This document shows, in pieces, positions 31,126 to 40,000 of a DNA stretch of 64,000 bases. Each line of letters opens with the position of its first letter. Position 1 is the first letter of the stretch. Source of the stretch: Anaerolineales bacterium (GTDB taxonomy: Bacteria; Chloroflexota; Anaerolineae; 4572-78; J111). A program made the position numbers and the translations under genes. The stretch lies in the NCBI GenBank assembly GCA_015075405.1, contig JABTUK010000003.1:62001-126000 (forward strand), read 5' to 3'. Below the pieces are notes generated by a model. It made no database searches. It saw nothing but the letters and a program-made list of their open reading frames with translations, and was not told where the DNA came from.

Positions 31126-31695
31126 TCACGCGGTTACGGTTTTAGCGCGGCGGCGGCTTTGCCACCAGACAAACAAGAGAAGCAAACAGATAATTACCAA
31201 AGCCACCACAATTGGCAGTAAAATCGCCAGAATGGCCGCAATCAGGGCGAGGATGTCTTCCATCAGGCTGACCAGCCAGTTGCCCACTCCCGCGGTAGTT
31301 GTTGTAACCACCGGCCGGGCCGCCGTTTTGACCGTATGAACCCCACCGGCCAGGAGCAGCCCGGCCACAAAAGCCAGCACCGGATGCAGATCACCCACCA
31401 CGCCGGAGCTGGAGGCAAACAGGATTGCTCCGGCGGCGGGCCGGCCCACCGTTTGGACTACGTCGTTGAGCGTATCCACCGCCGGAATCTTGTCTACGGT
31501 CATTTCGATGAGTAATAACACGACCAGTACGGCAATCACCCAACCGTTGGTCAACACATCCCAGGGTTTATTCAGTTGAAGCAAGTCGGTGTAACGGGCG
31601 GTTAAAGCTACAATCAGCAGCGGTAAATAAGCATTCAGCCCGGCCGAAGAGGATAGGCCAAAGGCAGTCGCAATGTTTGAAAAGGCGTCTATCAT
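31126..31695 (-). CDS. DUF4126 membrane protein
   Basis: 189 residues with five or six TM helices. The family pattern is ATAFGLSSSAGLNAYLPLLIVALTAR at the N-terminus, EMTVDKIPAVDTLNDVVQTVGRPAAGAILFA in the centre, and a C-terminal hydrophobic helix before a basic tail QSRRRAKTV. The role is unknown. It faces the DUF4013 gene across a 95-bp spacer. Confidence 0.85.
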   Translation of the reverse strand: MIDAFSNIATAFGLSSSAGLNAYLPLLIVALTARYTDLLQLNKPWDVLTNGWVIAVLVVLLLIEMTVDKIPAVDTLNDVVQTVGRPAAGAILFASSSGVVGDLHPVLAFVAGLLLAGGVHTVKTAARPVVTTTTAGVGNWLVSLMEDILALIAAILAILLPIVVALVIICLLLLFVWWQSRRRAKTVTA

Positions 31696-31789
31696 GATTA
31701 AACCTCGTTATACAATTCCATCGAACCTTTTGCTTATTATAACCCGCTCAGCCGCCACCCGTTTCGAGTCCCCAGGATGTCCCCCTTGC

Positions 31790-32479
31790 CTATAAGGCCA
31801 TTTGGGGTGAACTCGAAGCCTTGCGGGCCAGTTGACCATACAGATTGGCGGTAACCAAAACTGACCAGAAGCCGGTAAAGAGCACCCCGACCACACAGAG
31901 AATCAAACCAAAGGCGGCAACAAGACCGGTGACCCACCCTAACAAAATTACAATAATATAATCGCCAATGTTATTTTTGATAAAATTAAAGATTTCACCA
32001 AACTGAAAAGCCGAACCCAGAGTGCCATATTCAGCATAGCGAATAATAGCAGCAGGCAGCAAGGCATTACCGGCCAGGCTGACGATAATCTGAACACAAC
32101 CAACACAAGCAGAGACAATACCCAGCGTGGCAACGATATCAGGGTCAATATCCGGATTAGCGGTCGCAATACTGATCCCGGCTGAGACACAAGAAAAAAG
32201 AAGCGAGGGTAAATTATAAACCAGCCCAATCACAAAAACCATCAACCCCTTCGAGAACAAGTCGCCAAAATTTGTCCACTCCGGCAGCGGAATAGGGCGG
32301 CCATCACGCACATTTTTGAGCGTTTCCAACATGTAGCCGCTTAAGGGCAAAAACAAAGCTAAGCCGACCAGAATAGGTAACAATATGATAGCGGCCAGGG
32401 TAATTCCACCGCCAATGGCAATTTTCTTAATCCAGTCCTGGTCGTCGAACATATAGGTAAATGCAGAACCGATATCCAT
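31790..32479 (-). CDS. DUF4013 membrane protein
   Basis: 229 residues with five TM helices and the DUF4013 signature near the N-terminus: FTYMFDDQDWIKKIAIGG, LPLSGYMLETLKNVRDG and LPEWTNFGDLFSKGLMVFVI. Proteins of this family are found next to other small membrane proteins in archaea and Chloroflexota; the function is unknown. GGAGA precedes the start. Confidence 0.88.
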   Translation of the reverse strand: MDIGSAFTYMFDDQDWIKKIAIGGGITLAAIILLPILVGLALFLPLSGYMLETLKNVRDGRPIPLPEWTNFGDLFSKGLMVFVIGLVYNLPSLLFSCVSAGISIATANPDIDPDIVATLGIVSACVGCVQIIVSLAGNALLPAAIIRYAEYGTLGSAFQFGEIFNFIKNNIGDYIIVILLGWVTGLVAAFGLILCVVGVLFTGFWSVLVTANLYGQLARKASSSPQMAL

Positions 32480-32519
32480 GTTTTACGAAATCTCCCTGAT
32501 TAATAAATTTTTAGTATCT

Positions 32520-32632
32520 CAACTACCACGCAGAGTTTCACAGAGAAGACACAGAGAAACACTGAGAAAAAGTAAAAAGTTTCTCCGTGATCCTCTGTGT
32601 TGGCTCGGTGTATATCTGTGTCCTAAAAAGTT
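32520..32632. repeat. CACAGAG-type repeats forming a hairpin
   Basis: CACGCAGAGTTTCACAGAGAAGACACAGAGAAACACTGAG on the left is partly complementary to CTCCGTGATCCTCTGTGTTGGCTCGGTG on the right. This type of array is common near gene ends in many bacterial lineages. Confidence 0.8.
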
Positions 32633-32668
32633 ACAATTTTAGCTTGACAACTTGATTATAATTTCTTA

Positions 32669-33145
32669 TCAACTCGGGTGGCTGTTACCCCAATAATAAC
32701 CGCCAGCAGCCCCTAATCCAGCGGCAATAAGTACCCCGATTAGACAGCAACCAGTAGTAATACCCAAAACTGCGCCAATGCCTAAAGCCGCCGGAGAAAT
32801 GCCTAATTCCGCCAACGCCGCCGCTTGATCAGGAGGCAAATCATTTATAACTTGAGTCATCTGTGAAGTACCTGAAATAGAAAACTGAATCCCGGCCAGA
32901 ACCATGTTTATCAGCCCGGAAACTAGCCCGGCTACAACTGCGGCAACCGCCCCATTTTTAGCGCCGCTCGCTCCATCACGTGGAGCAGGCATCCACAGGG
33001 CTGCTAATACGCCAACGCCAGCATAAACAAGCAATGAAAGAATCAAGGTAATACAACCAACACAGGGGATTAATCCCAAAACATTTAATACTAGTAAAAT
33101 TCCTGCGCCAACACCGCCAGCTTTAAGGATTGCCTGGATATTCAT
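32669..33145 (-). CDS. Small polytopic membrane protein
   Basis: 158 residues from the ATG at 33145, chosen because GAGGAGGGAG lies just upstream; longer forms to 33196 lack a site. Four TM helices: an N-terminal Gly-rich pair (AILKAGGVGAGILLVLNVLG, LILSLLVYAGVGVLAAL), a central helix and a C-terminal GAVLGITTGCCLIGVLIAAG. A short amphipathic linker with DLPPDQAAALAELG lies between. The organisation resembles DUF5518-like or TIGR04086-like small membrane proteins, but I cannot name the family. Confidence 0.7.
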   Translation of the reverse strand: MNIQAILKAGGVGAGILLVLNVLGLIPCVGCITLILSLLVYAGVGVLAALWMPAPRDGASGAKNGAVAAVVAGLVSGLINMVLAGIQFSISGTSQMTQVINDLPPDQAAALAELGISPAALGIGAVLGITTGCCLIGVLIAAGLGAAGGYYWGNSHPS

Positions 33146-33273
33146 AAAACACCCGTCTCCCTCCTCATAATAAATAAAATGATTTTGTTGCCTCAACTAC
33201 TGATCAAAGCCACCCCATTATACCAAACCTACTAGGGCCTGACAATAGGCACTTGGGCATTCAACATCGACAA

Positions 33274-33348
33274 AAAATTGTCGATCCTTTTTGCGAATGG
33301 CGAATGACGAATCAGAATCATCATTCGCCATTCGCCCATTCGCCATTC
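33274..33348. repeat. ATCGACAA hairpin and GAATGGC heptamers left of the 548-aa element
   Basis: The hairpin ATCGACAA-AAAA-TTGTCGAT (33275-33294) is followed by CCTTTTT, and could be a terminator; a related hairpin in opposite orientation is at 35386-35404. Next are GCGAATGGCGAATGACGAA on the left and TTCGCCATTCGCCCATTCGCC on the right. Confidence 0.8.
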
Positions 33349-33429
33349 TTTTCCAAGCGCAGTCTTGGAAAAAACCTGGTTACTCATTGGTGATTACCCA
33401 CAAATAGGCAAAGGGTAGAAAAAGCAGTC

Positions 33430-33669
33430 ATGGACCGGCTCGACCGTTGGGAACTCGAACCTCTCCAAGATTTGGTCGAGACCCTGCCCTTCAGCCATAC
33501 CTTTAAGGTCACTTTTACCCGCGCCCGCAAAAACCGCCGGGCCACTATCCCTCTTGGTTGGTTGGCCCTGTACCCAACACCCACCAACGTTTATGGGCCA
33601 TTTATTTCCGATAAACTCTACCCATTTGCTGAGACAACGCTCAGCAAAAACAGCCCTACGGGCATTTGA
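33430..33669 (+). CDS. Small hypothetical protein inside the element
   Basis: 79 residues, basic, no domain recognised (FKVTFTRARKNRRATIPLG in the centre). No good ribosome-binding site. It could be an accessory gene of the element or non-coding. Confidence 0.3.
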   Translation: MDRLDRWELEPLQDLVETLPFSHTFKVTFTRARKNRRATIPLGWLALYPTPTNVYGPFISDKLYPFAETTLSKNSPTGI

Positions 33670-33725
33670 CAAGGTTAAGGTAATTTGATTAAGCTCACTT
33701 CATCAACAAGATGAAGGAGAAGACA

Positions 33726-35372
33726 ATGGTTGACCAGTTGACCCAAGCCTACGCCGATTATTTACAGGGAAGCTATGACTGTCCAGATCGGATTGTCCTG
33801 ACGGCCTACCATCGGCTGGCCTCCTCGGCGGGTGGCTTTCGGTACTGGTGGCGACGGCTGTATGGCAGCGATGAGAACCTGGACAAAACGCATCTGATCC
33901 GATTATCGGGTCGGTTCCATCGGCGGGTCAAAGCTTACGCTGATAAACATCAGATTCCAGTCCTGGAGGGTCCATTAGCCGAGCGTAAGCATGACGTGGC
34001 CGAACAATACAAACCGCAAGACCCGGCGTTTGTCGGTCTGTTTCTGGTCATCATTAGCCGGGCCTCCGGAGTGGTTTGGGACGTAAAACGGACCTCGGAC
34101 GGTCGAGTTCACAGTTTGACCCGGCATTATCGCTCGATCAACCACATTTTCTTTCATCTGATAGACCCGGAATGGGGCCATATCACTATCCGTATCAGCA
34201 GCCATCCCCCGTTTGCGGCGATGGTTATTCTCAATGGGCACGAATATCTGGCTCGTCAGGCCCATCAGGCCGGGCGAACTCTGGAACTGACAAGCAACTG
34301 TTTTAGCGATATAATGACCGCCGCAGACTTGACCTGGCTTGCAGAGACCTCGTGGGAGCTACCCACCAAAGGGCAACTGGGTCAAGTCTGCCAACGCTGG
34401 CTGGGTAGCTGTCTGCATTTTGCCCTGCCTGAACCCGAGCGGCTCCGCAGTGGCTTTGAATACCGTTATTCCCTGTTCCAAGTCGAGTATTCGCGCAACC
34501 TGCTGTTTCAGCGTCCGGCTCAAATGGAGCAAGTATTTGAAGCCCTGATTGATCGGACCCGTTCCCGGCTGGACCTCCAGCAGATTATGACGATCTTTGG
34601 CCGCAAGCGCCGCCCTCACTTCAAAGGCAAGTCCAAAGGCCGCCGGCTCCGGCTCGAACGAAACCTCGAACGACCTGCGTACAACTTGACCATTTTTAGG
34701 CTCCATTTTGCTCCTTTGACCCTCAAGTTGTACACCAAAGGCGAGGCCGTTCTCCGAGCCGAAGTGATGCTCCATAACGCCCGCGCCTGGTCGGGTCCCC
34801 GCCGCCTGGATCAATTCCCTGAACTGATCAACCAGTTTCAGCAGATCCTGGAACGCTTTCTCAATCAACTGGCTGCCCTGGACCAAGCCTTTGTGGCCGA
34901 TGACACCCTGGATACCTTAGGCCAGCGGGGTCAGGTCGGTTCAACCCCCACCGCGGGTCTGGACCTCAACCAGCCTCGGCTGCGGGCCGTACTCCAAGCC
35001 GTGCTTGCTTTAGCCATAACGCCGGGAGGCTTCAGCGTCTCCCAATTAGCCCAGCAGGTCCGGGACCTGTTAGGCTGGCCCGAAAGTCAGTATCAGCCTC
35101 GCCACGCGGCTTACGATCTCAAAAAACTGCGCGGCAAAAACTGGGTCCACAAAATTGGTTCAGCCCGCCGCTATCAAGTCGAAACCAGCGCTCTTAAAAT
35201 CATGGCTGCCTTACTGACTTTACGCGAGAAGGTCATTAAACCCGTTTTAGCCAGCGTGACCAAGCCCAAAAGCGAACCCAACCCCCAGCCTCAGACTGAC
35301 CTTGATCTGCAATATGGTAAAGTGCAAACCGAGATGCGGGCTTTACTCCTTATCCTCGGTGTCGCTGTTTAA
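33726..35372 (+). CDS. Unrecognised 548-residue protein, candidate recombinase or element-borne factor
   Basis: The start is the ATG at 33726 with AAGGAG seven bases upstream. The N-terminal half (about 1-210) contains aromatic-rich motifs such as GGFRYWWRRL, GERKHDV-like sequence (LAERKHDVAEQYKPQDPAF), HIFFHLIDPEWGHITIRIS and HPPFAAMVILNGHEYLARQA. The middle holds SGFEYRYSLFQVEYSRNLLFQRP and a short basic stretch (FGRKRRPHFKGKSKGRRLR). The C-terminal 150 residues look like a winged helix (FSVSQLAQQVRDLLG, then YDLKKLRGKNWVHKIGSARRYQVE). Proteins of this style occur as multi-copy hypotheticals in Planctomycetota and Chloroflexota as far as I recall, without an assigned function. No classical DDE or Ser/Tyr recombinase motif is visible. 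Confidence 0.8.
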   Translation: MVDQLTQAYADYLQGSYDCPDRIVLTAYHRLASSAGGFRYWWRRLYGSDENLDKTHLIRLSGRFHRRVKAYADKHQIPVLEGPLAERKHDVAEQYKPQDPAFVGLFLVIISRASGVVWDVKRTSDGRVHSLTRHYRSINHIFFHLIDPEWGHITIRISSHPPFAAMVILNGHEYLARQAHQAGRTLELTSNCFSDIMTAADLTWLAETSWELPTKGQLGQVCQRWLGSCLHFALPEPERLRSGFEYRYSLFQVEYSRNLLFQRPAQMEQVFEALIDRTRSRLDLQQIMTIFGRKRRPHFKGKSKGRRLRLERNLERPAYNLTIFRLHFAPLTLKLYTKGEAVLRAEVMLHNARAWSGPRRLDQFPELINQFQQILERFLNQLAALDQAFVADDTLDTLGQRGQVGSTPTAGLDLNQPRLRAVLQAVLALAITPGGFSVSQLAQQVRDLLGWPESQYQPRHAAYDLKKLRGKNWVHKIGSARRYQVETSALKIMAALLTLREKVIKPVLASVTKPKSEPNPQPQTDLDLQYGKVQTEMRALLLILGVAV

Positions 35373-35566
35373 ATAACCTTTTTATCGACAATCTTTTGTC
35401 GATGTCAGTACTACAAGTGACTAATGACTTGGATGGCCCTTATCTGGTCTTACGCGGCCTCAGTGCCCTTATTCAAACCCTGGTTACCCTAACTTTCTTA
35501 GCTATCTCTCCTTTTCCCCATCAGGATTTCACTTGTGGGTAATCACCAAAAAATCATCATCAGTGG

Positions 35567-35896
35567 TCATGCCGGTTCGATCTGGCCCCGCAACAGTTTA
35601 AGCCGCTTATATATTTCTTGGGCCATCTGATATAAGGCGTTCCAATCCATAAAGTCGGCAGTGTCAGCCATCTCGCCAGCACCCCACCGCTAGAAAAATT
35701 CCTCTGAACTCATCTGATATTGCTGCTCCAACTCGCCCAGGTCCCGTTCCAGGTCGCGCAGCGTGGCTTCATCGCGGGCGGCTTGACTGGAAGCAATTTT
35801 GAGTAACGCTGCGTCGGTCACTGGGTCACGAAAGCCGCTTTGGTAAAGTTGTTCCAAATTTCGTAGCGTGTCGAGTGGGGTTGATGCGGTTATAAT
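35567..35896 (-). pseudogene. Antitoxin-like coiled-coil gene with in-frame stop and lost start
   Basis: A 110-codon frame on the minus strand reads as one protein except for a TAG at 35690-35692. Before it: SGFRDPVTDAALLKIASSQA, then DLERDLGELEQQYQMSSEEFF; after it: GAGEMADTADFMDWNALYQM and KRLKLLRGQ. The pattern (helix pair, QYxMSSEEFF, GE..D..DFxxW..LY) is that of small putative antitoxins I associate with cyanobacteria and Chloroflexota. Where the start should be, AGGGAGAGG is followed by ATT-ATA instead of ATG. Both lesions indicate a dead gene. The expected toxin position downstream is occupied by the 2.16-kb element. Confidence 0.6.
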
Positions 35897-35953
35897 CCTC
35901 TCCCTTTTGGGGTAAATTTCTGTTGAGCCACAATCGTTTACCTTTATCTTGGC

Positions 35954-36974
35954 CGCTCATGTAGGATTCTAGGTGAAAAGGGGAAATATGGTATACTCTG
36001 ACCATAATTTGTCATAAATAGGAGATGGACAATGGCCATGCGCTTTCCCCTAACTGATTTGCTGGATGAGCAAGAAAGTTACAACTTTCTGTTGAAAACG
36101 CTCCATCCTGATGGGATGAAATGTAAACAGGGCCATGCCCTGCCGCCAGACCAGAAACCGCATGACCGCCGTCGTGATCCCATTTTTGATTACCGGTGTC
36201 GAATTTGTGGCAACGTCTTTAACCTTTTCACCGACACCGTCTGGCAAGGTAGCCAGTACGACTGCCGGAAGATAGTGCTGATCGTGCGGGGTGGGCTCAA
36301 GCGCCCTTCCACCCTCCACTTAGCGGATGAACTGGAAGTGGACTATGGAACCCTGTTGGAACGCCGGCATCGGCTCCCAAAATTGGCACTGGCACACAAA
36401 CCGGACACCGCTCTGACTGATGAGGAGACAGAAGCCGATGAAATGTTCCAAAATGCGGGGAAAGGGCACCAAACATGCTGACCCTGATGACCCCCGCCGA
36501 CGAGCCAACAAACGACCCGGTAAAGGGACGATGGCCAATGACCGCCCTCGGTTTTGGGGTGGTCGGGCGTGAAGCTGGTCAAATTCGACTGGAGGTCTGT
36601 GACGATACCCAACAAGCCACCATTCAGCCTGAGGTCGAACAGAAGACCGAGCCGACCACCACCCTCTACACGGATGAGAGTAACGCCTACAATCGGGTCG
36701 CTGGAACAGGTCAGGGGCACGGCACGGTCTGCCACTCTCAGAAAGAATGGGCGCGGGACGACGATGGTGATGGTATCCGGGAAGTCCATTGCAACACCAT
36801 GGAAGGCATCTGGACCGGCTTGCGTAACTTTCTACGGCCCTTTCGCGGCGTTCACAAAAAAACTTGGCTCAGTATGTGGCCATGTTTGAGTGGTCTCATA
36901 ATCTCAAACGGGTCACTCCTGACTTCTTGAGAACTTTGATGCTACCTCATTTCACCTATTTACCTACATGAGCG
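35954..36974 (+). mobile_element. IS1595-family (ISXO2-like) insertion sequence with 8-bp target duplication
   Basis: The terminal inverted repeats are CGCTCATGTAGG-xxxx-TAGGTGAAA (from 35954) and the inverse TTTCACCTA-xxxx-CCTACATGAGCG (to 36974). ATCTTGGC flanks both ends (35946-35953 and 36975-36982), the 8 bp expected of IS1595. The element is 1021 bp and carries one transposase gene in the plus direction with promoter box TATACT at 35992-35997. Confidence 0.93.
36032..36971 (+). pseudogene. IS1595/ISXO2-like transposase, frameshifted
   Basis: Starts at ATG 36032 after AGGAGATGG. Frame 1 gives a zinc-ribbon N-terminus (CKQGH..., CRICGNVFNLFTDTVW) and the first catalytic acidic motif, TEADEMFQNAG. 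Then the frame shifts near 36465-36470; the next piece (KHADPDDPRRRANKRPGKG) is in another frame. A second shift near 36550 leads to the frame with TLYTDESNAYNRV, second catalytic Asp, and EVHCNTMEGIWTGLRNFLRPFRGVHKK, third acidic residue. A third shift in an A7 run (about 36854-36860) gives the last part, NLAQYVAMFEWSHNLKRVTP. Either a decayed gene or homopolymer sequencing errors. Confidence 0.92.
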
Positions 36975-37088
36975 ATCTTGGCTACTATTGTAGGCAGCCT
37001 TTCACTTCTCGTCAATCCCAAATCGAAAATCCAAAACTCCCTCACTCCGGCGACCAGGCCGGTTCCGTGTCTTGAGCCGGGGAAAAAA

Positions 37089-40000
37089 TCAATACACCGC
37101 CGGCCTCGCTAATCCCCAATCCTCACTCTGGCCGACTTTATCAATGAGGGGGCGGTCGTTGCGGCCGTCAACGGCCATGACCCGGATTTGCCAGTCGCCG
37201 ATGGCGTCGCTGCGGTAGTAGATTTCCCGGCCGTCGCTGCTGAAAATGGGGGTGGTGTCGGTGCCGGGGCGGGTGGTCAATTGTTGGATGGTCCCATCGG
37301 CGACATCGAGCCGGTAGATTTCCCAATCGGCGGTGCGGAAACGGGAGGTAAAAACAATATACTCGCCAGTGGAAGACCAACTGGGGTAGCTGTCGGTGCT
37401 GTCGGTGGTCAACAGTTTGCCGCCAAAGCCGTCGAAACCCACTTTCCAGAGGCCACATTCGGGGTTGCAGGCTTTGATGACCAGTTCTTGACTATTGGGA
37501 CTCCAGGTGGGCTGCTCGCCGGAGAAACGGCTGATTTCCTGACCGTCACGGGTATCGAGGACAACAATTTGGTGGGTTTGGTTTGGCGGGCCGATTTCCG
37601 CGGCCAGTTTGATGCCATCGAGCGCCCAATCCATGTTGCGGATATGCTCGGCGGCGAAAAGCAGGTCAATCCTGCCGATTTCCGGTTCCAGAATGTAAAT
37701 GCCGCTGCCTCGGGCATAAATGCCGCCTAACTCGCTCAGCTTCGGTTCACCATAAAAAGCGATTTTGCGGCCATCGGGCGACCAGGTTGGGGCCGCGGCC
37801 AGCGGATGCAGCTTTTCATTGAGGACCTTGCTGCTGGAGGCAACCAGGCCCAAATCGTGCTGCTGGCCGAAGCTCTGGACATAGACAATCAAGGCCGGTC
37901 TGGGCGTGGGTGTTGCGGTTGGAACAGGCGTCGCGGTAGCGGTCGGGGTGTTGGTGGGAAATTGGGAGGTTTCCGGTAAGGCGGCGGGAACAGGGGTGGT
38001 GGGTGAAGGTGAAGGGGTAGGCGTAGGCGGCGGCGAGGTTGAAGTCGGCGTGAGAGTGGAGGTGGGTGAAGGCGTCAGCGTGGGGGTAGAGGTTGAGGTA
38101 GGTGAGGGCGTGGGGGTGGAGGTACTGGTTGGGGTGGCGATAATTTCGGCTAACAGCGGATTAATCACTCCCTGGGCAATGGCCCGATCATAGAGAGCCG
38201 GGTCTTGCATAACGGCTCGCTCAACCTGGGTGCGCTGTTTGGCGTCCAGACTCAGCGCCGTCTCGAAATCGGCCAGGGCCTGATCCAACTCGTTCAGGGC
38301 GGCATAGGCTTCGCCCCGGTCAAAATAGATGCCGGGGTGGCGGTCGTTGAGGCTGAGGGCAAAATCATAAGTTGTTACCGCCTGTTGGTATTGGCCCCGT
38401 GCGTACAGATTTCGTCCGGCCAGCCACTGCTCGATGCCGGCCCGTAAGTTTACCGAGCGGGGGTCATCCATTTTTTCCAGGGGTTGGAGCATGGCTTGCA
38501 GCAAAAGATTATCGCGCTCGGTATTTTCCAGATTAGGATATAAATTTTGGATGACCGTCACCAACTGCGGCCCCACCTCCTGAGGACTGGCCGAAGTGAA
38601 CAACGCCGGTCGTTCTTCCGGGGTGAGTTCGTTGTAAAATAACTGCCGGGCTTGAACTTCAAAACCGGGTAAATCAAATAACCCGGCCAGACTGGTGATG
38701 CGGATGTCGGGATCGGTGGTGTTTCTAAAATCATCTATAAAAGTTTGGGCGCGGTCTTCTTGGCTGCGCCAGAACAGGGCAAAGCCGACGACTCCTATCA
38801 ATAAAATGGTCAGAACGGTGGAGATAATCGCCAGGCGGCGGGTCCAATCTACCGGCGTATTGGCCTCGACCCAGTTTAAGTTGAAAACGTGGCGGTAGAT
38901 TTCGTTGCGGATTTTGAGCAGGCCATTCTCCACCCGCACCAGGCCAAATAGCTTCAACTGGTTTTGGGCCACCGAGCGCTCATTTTCGGCCACCTTTTGG
39001 CCGCTGTAAACCTGGCGGTAAAGGGTCAACAACTCGCGGCGCTGCGGACTGGTTTGGACGCTATCCTGGATAAATTGCAGGTTTGACTCTTTGCGGGCCG
39101 CTTCCGATAGAAAAAGCTGCTCAACCAGTTCATCCACACGGGCCTCGTTGACCGGGCCATTGCCGCTCAATTCGGCGGCGGCCAGACAGAGCTTCTGGGT
39201 GAGGTAGGGATGCCCGTTGGTCCAATAATAAATACGGTTGAAGATGGCTTCGCCTTGATCAGAGTAAATGTCTTTTAAGCCTTGTTGCAGGGCGCGGGTG
39301 TGGTCACGGCTAAAATCATCCAGGTCAATGGCCTGGCCGATGTTGAACGGGGCGCGGGCGCGATCCTTAATCAAATCAGAAGGCGTAGCCACCCCAAACA
39401 GCACAAAGGTCAGGCGCTTGAAGGCTGGGTCCTCGGCGCGGGCGTTGTACATGGCCCGGATAGCCGCAAAAAAATCATCCGAGAAAGGTAGGCGGAGGGT
39501 GGTGTCAATCTCGTCAATGAAAATGACCACCTGCTCTTCGATTTCGGTTAGCACTACATCGCGCAAAAAGTTGGTAAATGCTCTGACCGGCCCCAGGCCG
39601 GCGTGTTGCAGCCACCACACGTCCAGGTCAACCGCCAGGCCAAAACTCTCCTTTAAATCGGTCAGCAAATTGAGATACCACTGATCCACCGTGACCAAAC
39701 CAATTTTGGTCAGGTCAACCAGGGCGGTGCGGACGCCTTGCTGCTGCAAATGTCGGGCGGCCCGGATCATCAGTGATGACTTGCCCATCTGCCGGGGGGT
39801 AAGGACATAACAAAAGCGGCCGGCCAGGGCCAAATCCAGCAGTTCATCGTCGGCCGGGCGTTTGACATAAGAAGGCGAATCTGAGCGGACGGTTCCGCCC
39901 ACCACAAAAAAATCAGAGGCGTCTACATCAATGGGTAAATTGGCTTTGACCCAATCCAGGTTAAAAACCCGCCGGTAAATTTCACAGCGGACTTGCAACC

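Larger units (their letters stand above)
33387..35549 (+). mobile_element. Putative novel element bounded by a 17-bp perfect inverted repeat
   Basis: TTGGTGATTACCCACAA at 33387-33403 is repeated in perfect inverse at 35533-35549. The unit of 2163 bp contains one long gene (548 residues) and one small frame. A second inverted pair, the ATCGACAA hairpins (33274-33294 outside the left end, 35386-35406 inside the right end), overlaps it in an interleaved way. No target duplication is evident. The unit lies 17 bp from a broken antitoxin-like gene and about 400 bp from an IS1595 element. Calling it mobile is inference. Confidence 0.55.

Noticed and set aside
31708..31937. Two short minus-strand frames upstream of the DUF4126 gene
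   Set aside because: They overlap the end of the DUF4013 gene in other frames, and have no ribosome-binding site or recognisable pattern.
33274..33294. ATCGACAA hairpins as the true ends of the 2.16-kb element
   Set aside because: Each hairpin is itself a palindrome, so an inverted pair is expected from two copies of the hairpin; the 17-bp non-palindromic pair at 33387 and 35533 is the better boundary.
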